Source: Turritopsis dohrnii (Eukaryota; Cnidaria; Hydrozoa; Anthoathecata; Oceaniidae). Taken from it: 64,000 nucleotides of DNA. Under the pieces are notes generated by a model, which had not been told where the DNA came from, made no database searches, and saw only the letters and a program-made list of their open reading frames with translations. Positions 33,817-44,683 of the stretch are shown here, piece by piece. Where the stretch lies: positions 679,755 through 743,754 of the forward strand of contig BQMF02000180.1 in assembly GCA_027922465.2 (NCBI GenBank), in the 5' to 3' direction. Position numbers and translations under genes: made by a program. Each line of letters starts with the position of its first letter. The stretch's first letter is position 1.

Positions 33817-35266
33817 GTAATGGTTCAATTGTGAATTATGTTGTTATAAATTTGCTTATTCTAGAGTATGGTATTACAGTCAGCTACTACATCTTTAACG
33901 TACGATAAAGCACTTTAAAGCACGATAGCAGATTACCTTTAGGGGAGAAAGTTTTGCGGGTAGAAAATGTTGCGAAAGAAATTTTTGCGGAATCTATTTT
34001 TGCGATTTTATCCTTTTTCGCAAAAATAAGTTCCAAAATAAACGCAGAAAATTCGTTCATCCACAGAAATAAATTCCGCACAAATCCGTAAACAAGGTGA
34101 TCCATAAAAAAAAATTGCTAAACGAACTGTTTATTACCAAAATCTTAAAGCGCACATCGTCAAAAATAATTCTCAAAATTTTGATATCCGCAAAATTTTA
34201 TTCCGTAAATTGAAAGAAATAAAGTAGGACCCGCAAAAATAAATTCCGTGCGAATACTAGTTATTGCTATTTGTATTTCATGCAGTTTTTGGTACCCTCG
34301 TCGGATTTCTCTCCGCAAAAATTTCTTCCCTTAAGGTTAATCGTAGTAATGACACCATCAACTGGTTGCCGATAGAAATGCTTTGAATACTCGAGGAGAT
34401 TTCCATTACGCGCACGCGGAAGTTCTTTTTTTTGTTGTTTTTTCCACGAAACTTGGAATACAATTCTACCTTCATTCACAGTTTAATCAGATTTTTCTTC
34501 AACACGGAATGGATATCAGCTTTTACACATGTTGGTCAAAATCCTTTTGTTTAAAAGATTTTACTCCCAAACCTGATCAGATTTTCTTTCACTACTCTGC
34601 TTTAGATCACCTAACTAATAAATAGCAGCACTTTTCTGATTTTGCCTCCGTACTTTATAGACAAGGATGAAAGGCCATCATTAATGCTAACCTCTGAGAT
34701 GTTGAGTATGATTTGCTCTCCATCTCAGAGGTTAGCATTAATGATGATCTTTCATGACATGTCAAAATTTCGTAAAGATGAGTAACTAACCTTTTTTGTT
34801 TGTTAACCAATTAAATTTTTCCTGTTCAAGAAAGTGGTAATAAAAGTCCTAAAAGTTCAGTCAAAATTTTGACATTTAAAAGGAAGTAACCCAATCAAGT
34901 AACCCAATCAACATTAAGAAAAGAAAGATAATCTTCTACTTTCATCAAATACCATGAATGCAGAAGAGATAAATGAATAAAATAAGTAAGCGATTCCATC
35001 AACTTTGCAAATCATGTTGAAGTTGAAATTGTTAAACCTGTTTAATATATCACTATATTGGCCAAAAGGTCCCAAGTAAACAGTCTTTGTCAATCTTGTT
35101 GATATTGCCAATGCTTTTGTTAGAAACAGTGATTTTAGACTTCGTCATATCTTGAAGTTGATTTGAAAAGAAAATAGGAACCATGTTTGTATAAAAATGT
35201 GCTTCCACAAGCCATGCTTTTATTGCATGTACTGCTTCAGTTGTGACATCAAAATTTACTTTCTAG
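33817..35266. other. Intron with a perfect-stem palindrome
   Basis: Intron-sized AT-rich stretch. At 34666-34756 a palindrome with arms of about 34 bases (gctaacctctgagatg and its inverse) surrounds a loop of about 20 bases. Between 33940 and 34330 the words tttgcgg, cgcaaaa and aaattccg recur in both orientations, probably an old repeat. I found no coding exon between the splice sites. Confidence 0.5.
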
Positions 35267-36784
35267 GACAAAGATTGCAAGTATCCATCCATGAAAAAAG
35301 ATTGGCTTAATAAGGTATAAACTATAATCATTGTTACCACACTTCAATTACGCTAAATACTGAAGTTAAAAGCTTTCCTTCTCCGTTAGAATCTGATGAG
35401 CTATTCCGGCCAATGTCTTTTACCAAAATTGATATGTATTTAATGTATTATCCCGATCTGCCTTTCTGTGATCTCGTTTATCTATTGTTGTCACTACAAC
35501 ACCTCAAAGAACCAAATAAACGGGTGTTACATGGTTAACTGTAGTCAGTTCTTTGGCTTTACGTTAGGAGGAAGAAAGAATCGAGAAGACTTCAAAAGTT
35601 TTGAAAGTTTCTGAGGTTAGTTTTCAGTAGTGATTAGAACATACAGCTAGACTTCTTCAGCAAGAAAACCCAGATCTTTAGCAAACATAATGTGAGATCT
35701 CTTACGAATCAGGAATGAAGCTAACAATATTTGTCACATTTAGATTATCGAATCGTTGAATAATAGTTTTAATGAGGTATATGTAATACTTATTGTAAAC
35801 GCATCACTTTGAGGACTATACTCTACTGGCTTTATATGTTTTTTTGACAAAGGAAAATATACAAGGAGAAAAAGTTGTAGAAGAAAACAGAAAGGTACTA
35901 GAAGAAGAAAAAGCGAAAGAAACGAAAAGATTCAAGCAGGTATAGCGCATGCGCAAAATTTTTGCTTGTCTTTTAGAACTAATTCGTGGATAGTGAATTA
36001 TTTCCCTTCCCTTAGGAAAATAAAGAAAAAGAAAAAGTTGTCGATGAAAAAAGAAAGGAACTAGAAGAAGAAAAAGCGAAAGAAGCGAAAAGATTCAAGC
36101 AGGTATAGCGCATGCGCAAAATTTTTGCTTGTCTTTTAGAACTAATTCGTGGATAGTGAATTTTTCCCCTTGCCTTAGGAAAATAAACAAAAACAGAAAG
36201 TTGTCGATGAAAAAAGAAAGGAACTAGAAGAAGAAAAAGCGAAAGAAGCGAAAAGATTCAAGCAGGTATAGCGCATGCGCAAAATTTTTGCTTGTCTTTT
36301 AGAACTAATTCGTGGATAGTGAATTATTTCCCTTCCCTCAGGAAAATAAAGAAAAAGAAAAAGTTGTCGATGAAAAAAGAAAGGAACTAGAAGAAGAAAA
36401 AGCGAAAAAAACGAAAAGATTCAAACAGGTATAGCGCATGCGGAAAATATTTGCTTGTCTTTTAGGTCCAATTCATTTATTGAGAATTTTTTCCCTTGCC
36501 TTAGGAAAATAAACAAGAAGAAAAAATTTTCGATGAAAAAAGAAAGAATGAATTAGCAGAACCAGGTATTTATATTCTATATCATTTGTCATTATAAATC
36601 CAAATATATTTTATATTATACTATAATTTAATCACGAGGTATAAAATCGAGCTACTGCTGTCGTATAAAACAGTGTAATTATAAAACAATTTATTTGTTT
36701 ATTTGTTTGATTCTTTTTTTCTTTTTCTCTTTAGAGTTCCGATGTATTGAACGAAAAACGGCGGACCTTTGGATTGTCGAAGAG
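35267..36784 (+). CDS. E/K-rich coiled-coil exons, tandemly duplicated
   Basis: Seven exons: 35267-35314 (16 codons), four of exactly 87 bp (35853-35939, 36016-36102, 36179-36265, 36342-36428), a shortened 36505-36565, and 36735-36784. Each 87-bp exon encodes 29 residues, ending EEEKAKEAKRFKQ or close to it. The repeats start exactly 163 bp apart, so intron and exon were duplicated together. All internal junctions are phase 0, so adding or losing units keeps the frame. The product should form a charged helix. Phases connect the SET exon upstream to the kinase exon at 37514 downstream. Confidence 0.8.
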
Positions 36785-36865
36785 GTAAATTTGTGAAACT
36801 TATCATCGACTTATCATAATCTGAGATATCTTTTTCATTGATTCTTATTCATATATTAATTTTAT

Positions 36866-37460
36866 TAATGTTTACTCAGGATAGCCTTGTCAGTTCTGAA
36901 TAAATTGGTACAATAAGAGTCCTGCGAAGGAAGCCCTAGACCTTTTACAGTGCGCATTTGGGACTACTGGAGATGTTTTGGATGCTACAACAGTTAACTA
37001 GCCCGGTACCCAGTACCCAGAACGAAATTCCTACCCATTATCTTATAATAGTACATAAACGGACAGAAAACAGACGCTTCGCCTGTGGCAAAAAAACTTC
37101 ACAGTCATAGTGAAAGTGCTGCAATGTGATAGAGCTCAAAAAGCTGATCAAAACTATGACGGGACAATGACGTCACACAAAACTAAATCAGAATTACTCC
37201 TATACCCGTGGACTCCATGAAACGTCAGTTATTCCCTTTAGATTTCGAGATTTGGGCCCTTAAATTTTGGACATTTTTGATACTGCAATACAATAGCTTT
37301 AAGGATAGAGAATACAATGCGTCTATTTTACTTAAGATTTTCCCAACACCTTCAAAGTTTTTTTATATTTGATATGTGAGGCCACATTGCAGCTAAGGGT
37401 ATACAATTTTGTGTTTGTGACAAACAAACAAACAAACAGAGAATCGGGTATTATACAGAT
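36866..37460. repeat. SINE body fragment and inverted Helitron-like copy
   Basis: 36866-37027 matches the body of the SINE in the DIRS element (tttactcaggatagcc, gtcctgcgaagg). From about 37060 to 37460 lies the inverted partner of the Helitron-like repeat at 27.2 kb, with an acaaacaaac tract next to gagaatcgg at its end. Both sit in the intron before the kinase exon. Confidence 0.65.
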
Positions 37461-37513
37461 TAAGTAGTAAAACTTCACGTACAGCTTTGATAAGTTATAA
37501 ATTTGTGCAATAG

Positions 37514-38902
37514 ATTCCAAGAGGAAAAATTGAAGAAAACCAGTACGAAATGTTGAACAGAATTGGAGAGGGGCAGTTTGCGGATGTTTTTATTGGGCGA
37601 ATATTATTATTATTATTATTCATGTTTATAACAGGTGTCCTAGTCAGGACTAGCAGTCCTGTTATCAATAAGGTTCCTGTATATACAAATATATAATAAA
37701 TAATGTTAAAAATTGTTAAAATGATAAAAAAAAAATTGTATTCTCTATAGACAAGTATAAAAATATTCAAAAAGTACAGTAGATCAGAGGGCTTGGACAC
37801 ATATTGACGACACCACACTGAAAAAGCCATGAAAAAGCCATGAAAGAGAAAAACAAAACTGATGGAAAAGGCACTCAAAAGTCGTCTGAGGTGATAAGAC
37901 GTGATAAGACGTAATGAGACGTAATTAGACGTAACGCTGTTGGGTGACAAAAGTAAATTTTAAAATTTGATATCTCTAATGCCTCGTTTAAATAAAGACA
38001 ACCGAGAAGTGGCGATAAGAAAGTTGAAACTGTGTTATGCTCAAGCAATCAGCAGGAAGCGCTTTTCAAGAATTGGAGAAATGCTGATGAAGTTAAAACA
38101 CCCTCATATCGTAGAGACATACGCATACACATTACAGAAATCACTGATTCAAGAGTTATGCGGGGCTGTAGTTAACGATATGGGTGAGAAAGTGGTGGTT
38201 CGAAACCTGCAATCTGCCCTCTCCATTTTGGAGGAAGATTTTCCGCTTACAAATAAATATACTGCCATGGTCCACGTATCCAGTGCTCTGCAGTATTTAC
38301 ATACAAACGAAGTAATCGCCGGAGATTTAAAGCCATCAAATGTGTTAATAAAAAGCGATAACGATAAGTGGATTTTTAAATTGAGCGACATCAGTGTTGG
38401 CAATCAAATTTCAGATCAGACTTTTCAATCTGCATCATGTTCATCGGATACAATGAAGGAAGCCGTCTTTACCTTATCTTATCTTGCGCCAGAATTAATT
38501 TCAAGTGACATCTGCTTTTCATCCACCAACCAATCAAATGCGTCTGATATGTACGCATATGGAATCATGACATTTCAAATGTTCTTCCCGAATGAGCCTA
38601 TTAAGGTGGGGCATAATGCAATCCAACATTTAGATGCTGTTAGAAATAAAAAATGGCGTCCTGCTATACCACGACATTCAAATAAGGACAATATGTTTTT
38701 GAATGCAACAAGCGTGGTTGAAGAATGTTTAAAATGGTCACCAGATGAGCGCCCGTCTGCAAAGGAAATCTATGAGAAATTAATGAGTCTGCTGGAATCT
38801 TCCATTGCAATAAGAAAAGATCTGTTCTATAACTTTAGTTTGTATTCTTTACATGAGTTAGAAACGCACTGTAATCTCAATCCTGTCGTTCAGTCACGAT
38901 GA
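37514..38902 (+). pseudogene. Protein-kinase-like domain, exon interrupted
   Basis: The N-lobe starts at 37514 after a caatag acceptor: NRIGEGQFADVFIG (glycine-rich loop). The frame is interrupted at 37604 by about 375 bp of repeat and resumes, in the same frame, at about 37979 with NREVAIRKLKL (the conserved Lys). The catalytic loop reads AGDLKPSNVL, so His-Arg of HRD is lost but the Asp and Asn remain. The DFG position reads SDIS. APE (LAPEL) and the DERPS box near the end are present, and the frame ends at TGA 38900-38902. It resembles tyrosine-kinase-like or pseudokinase domains. If the insertion is not spliced out, no kinase can be made. Confidence 0.75.
37604..37978. repeat. Repeat inserted in the kinase exon
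   Basis: Begins with an (att)n run at 37604-37620. A piece related to the SINE tail (ttcatgtttataacagg, gtcctgttatcaataaggttcctg) follows, then sequence with gataagacgt/taatgagacgt short repeats. Kinase reading resumes in the same frame immediately after it. No convincing GT..AG pair frames it exactly. Confidence 0.6.
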
Positions 38903-39001
38903 GTTTCCATCAGTTTTTCCTAAAATAAAGCAATTTTTCACAGGATTTTATCTTGACAGTCTCTTTTTGATAGTTAATAATTTGTCTTTTTTTGTTTGCA
39001 G

Positions 39002-39169
39002 CAAGGGGACAAATCGAAAAACGAAGGTGTATTGCAATCCATGGTAGCTATACTTTTCCCTTTATTGCACATGATTCACACGGCTTCTTCCGACAGTGAT
39101 AACAGGAGGCTCATGAATTTTATGCACATAGTTGTCCAACAAAACTTCAAATTTTATCTCGTTCAATAT
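39002..39169 (+). CDS. Possible 56-codon exon
   Basis: A strong polypyrimidine-AG acceptor (tgtttgcag) precedes 39002, and a gtaatt donor follows 39169. The exon is 56 codons, phase 0 at both ends, matching the phase 0 start of the exon at 39800. The peptide (GVLQSMVAILFPLLHMIHTA) belongs to no family I recognise. It may be the 5' part of the recombinase-like gene downstream or belong to the kinase gene. Confidence 0.4.
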
Positions 39170-39236
39170 GTAATTTTTTTTTCTTACTCAGTTTTTGAGA
39201 GAAAAATTTGATCTTAAACATCGATCTAAAAATTGA

Positions 39237-39330
39237 TTCGAACTGCTATTGTCGCTGGCATGACTCAGCCAGGGGATTGAACCTGACCTGACAGGTAGCG
39301 GGCACTATACCAAAAGACTAGCACCAAACC
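39237..39330 (-). repeat. tRNA-like SINE head
   Basis: Shares tgtcgctggcatgactc and the B-box region (ggattgaacc on the plus strand) with the SINE head at 18129-18216. It is degraded and lacks a recognisable body or tail. Confidence 0.65.
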
Positions 39331-41677
39331 TCAGAGCTCTTCCTATAGAAAGGACTATTTGAAAAATGTATAGGTTCCCTTAATCATGCAGTTAGTAGTT
39401 GAAAATATGATATTTGTTGTTGGTTCCATGTTGATTTTGAGTTTCCTTTGAAACAGTCTGATAAAGCAAAACCTGGTTCTAACAGTCAGGAAAGCCTGAA
39501 TTTTACTAATGTAGGCGAAACCTTTATAGGGCAGTTGTGAAGAAATGGATTATGAAAATATTAACGAAGTGCCACCGTCTCCTCAAGTAACTTTTTACTA
39601 ATAATTTGTTTCTAAAATGATGTAGCCAAAATGGATGTTCTACTCCGACAGAAATTAAATCTGTGGTTCTGTTATCTTCACTTTTAGGATATTCATGATC
39701 ATTCATTACTTTGTGATGAGGTAAATAAAAATGGAGAAATAACATAGCTAAATATAACGACAAACGAAAAGGATTTATATATTTTCTTTCAATTTATAGT
39801 CGATTCGTAACGATTCTGGCTTGTTTGGAGATTTCCCAGAAATCATCATGACCGATAAAGTAAGTATGAGTTTAGCTAGGTGATCTCAGTGGCCATCCTT
39901 AATAAAAACTTAGTACTAGTAATTACATGGTTAAGGGAAATTTGGGTTAAATCTTTAAATTCAAATAGCAGCATAAGCAGTGACTGGCTTAGAGGGAATA
40001 AGAGGTAGGTTGAAAACACGTTGGCTCCCTCATTTGCCGAGAGGCTCGCATTCATAAAGCAGGTTAACTCGCTTCAGCTGTGCTCATATAATGGGCAAAA
40101 ATGGGTTGGCACGTACTCTTTGGAAACTTATAAATAAAAGCCACCTTTACTGTTACTTACTCATAACCCGGGAAATTTGAAATTACAAACAGCGGGAGAA
40201 TACAAATCAACAAGCAACGACGTCAATCATATTTCGAACATGGGACTACGTGCAATAATTCATTTCAATGCGATTAATATGATTATTAATTAACTTAAGG
40301 ATGATGAATTATCGGAAGCAGACGATGTTGATGAGCTGGAGGATGTAAGCGATGATAATGACGTTAATTATAGCCCTGTTTCTAGCGATGAAACAGCGTC
40401 TTCTGAAGAAAGTGACGGAGAAAGCAGTGTAGCAGGGGATGGAAAGACAGAAGAGGACAACAAATCTGAAGATACCTCTGAAAATGTAAGTATTGAGTAA
40501 CTTCCAAACTAAAAGAGACTACAGGGTATGTGATTTCTCTATTCTCTATTCAACTTATTGTAGTAACATGTAAACAATGAACAACATTTTTATTTTTTAG
40601 AAGAAACCCGAGGCAAAAGATAAAACGGAGGTTTTTGAATTTTACGGTTCAGAAGAAGAGGAAGATTATCACGATGACGACGGTAAATTTCATTTTAAAG
40701 GGATTTTGAAGTATAAAGAACTGAATTCATTGCATCTTAATGAAATTAGTTTCCATGGTAGCATCGTTACCTTTCAATTTAGTCTAATCATTAATGAGCT
40801 TTTGATTCTTTGACTCGTTGATTCGTCAACATATTAACCTGCGTTAAACAGGCAATGCACTGGAAACTGTCAGGCTGAAATTTGTAAATATAAGAAGGTG
40901 CTGACTTTTGGGTTGTAACGCTTTGAATAGGTTCTATACTATTTTATCAATTTTATACTTGGATGAGTTTGTCAACGTACTTCGACTAATAAGTAATTAA
41001 TTTTTATTTTGTTTAGTTTTTGTTCCGGACACAAAGAAAACTAAAGAAGGCTTCCGGATTTATAATCGGAAACATTCATGCTTGTTTTGTGGGATAATGT
41101 GTCCCAAGATAGCAAGGCATCTAATGGACAATCATAAGGATGAAAAAGAAATCAAAGAAATATCAGCCTTAGATAAAAAGGAAAACAGGGCTGAAAGAAA
41201 AGAAAGGTTTAAAAAACTAAGACTTAAGGGAGATTTCTACAATAACGTGAAAACCTTGAAGACTGGTGGGGAATTGATTGTTCTTCGTCGGCCATCTAAT
41301 GGCATTAAAGTACCCGCATCAGAGTTTTTACCATGCAAATTTTGTTATGGTTTTTTGCATGCTCCACAGTTGAGGCGCCATACCAAGAAGTGTGCAAATA
41401 TCAGCGATTTGGGTGATGATGAAGAAAACGGTGGCATTATTAGACAGTCGGAGCTTTTGTTGTATCCAAACAAGGTGTGGGTACTTCTTATTTGTAGCTA
41501 TGAATTCTTTCCCTGACTTGAAGAATGTTTGAAACACATATATTTGACAATATTTCCATCGAATTTTACTATAAACGTCCACAAGATTCTCCCTGAATAT
41601 GAGTTGAAGAAAGAGATTCCTGATTTTATGACTAGTTTTTGTTACAGTCAGATTTCAAGTTAGAAATGTAGTAAGCG

Positions 41678-42010
41678 TTTTTTTTGTTTTTTTTTGAATT
41701 TATTTTACCGAGGCTAGAATTTTGCAGTGAACACACTGATGTGGGCCTCCACCAGGAATGTATACCTCAGATTTTAAGGCAGAGAACTTGCACATACTAG
41801 ACTGGTAGGTGATTGTGGTCTTAAGTAATTTTTTTTGGCACTCGTTCATTACATTCACAATTTCATACAGCCTTCTGCTGCATACATTAACATTCTATAA
41901 GTGTTCATATCACATTAGCATTCTTTTACAGTGCCGAGATTTGAACCACTATCAACTATCACCCTTGTATTACAAGTCCACCGTCTTACCAAGTGAGCTA
42001 TACACCCGTT
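41678..42010 (-). mobile_element. SINE in an intron (tRNA-Thr-like head)
   Basis: A minus-strand tRNA-like head at 41930-42010 has A box tagctcacttgg, anticodon-like ttgtaa and B box ggttcaaatctc. The tail reads as poly-T on the plus strand near 41679-41696. The body differs from the SINE family at 18 kb. It lies in the intron before the exon at 42046. Confidence 0.7.
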
Positions 42011-43956
42011 TCGAACACGTTCTAATGCTACTGAATTTTCTGTAGGTTGACGTTATTGGAAGCATAGAGTTGGAAGAATTTGTTCTTCGTGGAATGAACA
42101 AAGACGAGATTACGGGAGTTGTGAAAAAGGACCCTTTACTCCAAACGTATGGTTCTTTTCTTCTGAGTGGTAAAGGCGTTAAACGGCCACATGACATATC
42201 ACAGAGCATGAGAGTCATGGCTCGATTATTAATGTCATTACGAAATGATACTAGTTCACCGGAAGCGGACCTCATAAGTTTTATGAAGCCGTGTTACTTC
42301 GACAAAATCATTAAATGCACAAGAGAAATGGGTGGGTATAGTAGCAAAAATGCCGATGGCGAATTAATACCAACTTTTAATGTACCATCCCTACCCTTAA
42401 AGATCGGCTACAGTTTAGACAACATTCTGATGATTTTACATGGTATGGGAATTAGAAAGGGTAACCAGTAGTATGTTGAAGACGCTAAAAAGCTGCAAAA
42501 GCTTTATAAACAGGAATGGCCTGTTTTGATTTCGTCAGCATCTCTTCGTACTCTGGCTGATAATAAATTCAACAAGACAGAGGTTATGCCGGTGACTCAA
42601 GACTTGCTGAAATTAAAGGAATACAGCACCAGCCAAATTTCAGTGGTGTCATCAGAGTTGCTTAGAAGCCCAACTCTTGAGAAATGGAGGGAGCTGTCGG
42701 AATTAATCATTACGCGGTTGACAGTATTAAATAAAAGAAGGGGAAACGAAGTATCGAGCTTACTGTTGAAACGCTTTGTTGAAAGAGGGGATTCTGGTAA
42801 AGTAATTCACGATGACATCCTAGACAGTTTGACTCCCCTTGAAAGAAAACTAGTTGACCGGTAATTATTACTTCTATTTATAATTATTGAAAGAAAGAGG
42901 AAATTGCAAACAAAAGGGTATTCTATTATGCAGGTTCCAAATAACCCCTGCTGAATTTTTTTTGAAAAATAGCCCGACATCCCCCGCTCTTATAAGGATC
43001 CACGTTCATTAATTTTATATATTTTTAATCATGAAAAGTTTTTATTTTTGCAAAACTTTTGAAACATCACAACAAAGGCACACATTGAGGACCTAAGTGT
43101 TCCACAGGAACAGAAATGAAATTTTCACACCCTTTTGCTTGTTCCAAAATTCAGGTGCAAGAACAAAGTGTGTTTCCACTTTCAAAATTCCCATGCTACC
43201 AGTGTGTTGTGTTAACCCCTTATTTTTATTTTACGTAAATGAAATAACTTATTTATAGGCTTGATCTTGTACATGTAAGAGGAAAAAGAGGGCGACAAGT
43301 GCCCATACTTCTTACCAAAGACGCTGTGGATGCGATGAACACCCTTGTTAGTACAAGAAAAGCGATTGGTGTTCATTCTGACAATAAGTATTTTTTTGCT
43401 GCACCAACGAGGGGCTCGTTGAATCCGTTGCGAGGCTATCAGTGTGTGGCAGATGTGACTAGTAGAGTTAATGGTTTGGTACGTCCAGATTTAATAAAAA
43501 GTACCAAATTACGGAAGTACTTGGCAACCGTTGCACAAATTGTAGATTTGGAAAGAAACGAGTTGGAATGGTTAGCGAACCATTTAGGCCATAACCTAGA
43601 TGTACACAAGGAGTATTACCGATTGCAAGAATCCACTGTTGAGCTAGCCAAAGTTAGTAGGCTCTTGATGGCAGTGGATTCCGGGAAAGGCAAAGATCTG
43701 CGTGGAAAGAAATTGAATGACATAAATCTGAATGGTAGGTGGGCCTTTTGTTTATGATTTCTAGAATTATTTATTATCTATGCATTGTTTTAAGTATAGC
43801 ACAAGTGCCAAAATTTGTCTTAATTCATGAGATTCGATTTTTCATTTAGATATCCCATCTGTTGAAGAAGACAACGATAACAACGAAGAGGAAGAACAAC
43901 AAGGAGATGCGAATAACCTTGGGAATGGTGAGTCATTTCTTCATGAAAATAGGCGT

Positions 43957-44205
43957 CAACTAGATAGATGTCACCAAAGAGGATCTTACGTAAATACGAC
44001 GGCAATACGACTTAAACAAACCATATGATAAAATTGGGGTAATTTAGTTATCTAATTAGGAGACATGCGCGTTTTATAAACAGGAGACGCAAAAACACTT
44101 TCTTTAAAAATGCGAATTTCTTATAAATAACAACATCTTGTCACTTACAACTATTTTTTTTATACATCGTCCTCTTCGTTGCCATCATATTTGCGTAAAG
44201 TCAAT
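43957..44205. repeat. Weak MITE in an intron
   Basis: The inverted words cttacgtaaatacgacggcaa and ttgccatcatatttgcgtaaag bound about 250 bp. They resemble the ends of the MITE at 11138-11550 (cttacgaaa, cgacggcaac). It lies between the exons at 43850 and 44403 of the recombinase-like gene. Confidence 0.45.
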
Positions 44206-44683
44206 TCTCGTTTTCGTAATTTACGCCATTTATAATTTGCCGCAAAACAATGTTGACTTTTTTATTAATGATATATTAATGATCATAAAATTTTATGATC
44301 CCGCAGGTATTAGGTTTTTTTAACAATAATTTTGTTGACTCAAAATGAGGGTTTTTTCAAAGTGGAAAAATATAGATCTTTGCTATTATCTACTATTTGT
44401 AGAACAAACCAACGATGATGTTGCCAAAACCAGGACGTTAATTGCTAAAATTGGTAAGCCTGGAAAATCAGCACGAAAATGGAAGCCTTGGTCTGCTGCA
44501 GAAACAAAAATAGTTTTGGAAGCTTGTCATCAACATCTCATATCCGACACTCTTCCTGGTAAGCAACAATGCCAAAAGCTTCTGGAGCGGAATAAGATAC
44601 TGGAGGGTCGAAGTTGGACAAACATTAAAGACTTTGTTCGTCAACACAAGATCAGATTGAAAAAGAAAAATTGCAGAAAGTGA

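Larger units (their letters stand above)
39800..44683 (+). pseudogene. Zinc-finger, tyrosine-recombinase-like, SANT-like gene
   Basis: Exons with matching GT-AG sites and phases: 39800-39859, 40300-40485, 40601-40682, 41017-41474, 42046-42860, 43259-43734, 43850-43927, 44403-44683 (stop TGA). Order of domains: acidic tail, two zinc-finger-like motifs (CLFCGIMCPKIARHLMDNH; CKFCYGFLHAPQLRRH), a helical region, a tyrosine-recombinase-like core (STKLRKYLATVAQ, LANHLGHN, VHKEYYRL), an acidic linker, and a SANT/Myb-like end (WKPWSAAETKIV, GRSWTNIKDFVRQH). An in-frame TAG at 42469-42471 splits the 42046 exon although sense continues in frame on both sides. It could be a host gene derived from a recombinase-bearing transposon. 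The start codon was not found. Confidence 0.8.

Noticed and set aside
38903..39169. Joining the kinase ORF to the exon at 39002 in one transcript
   Set aside because: A TGA ends the kinase frame at 38900-38902 and I found no phase-matching donor before it. I left them as separate units.
42464..42516. A tiny intron removing the in-frame TAG at 42469
   Set aside because: A gtaacc donor and cag acceptor can be drawn, but the roughly 50 bases removed read as protein in the same frame, and the other introns are over 100 bp.
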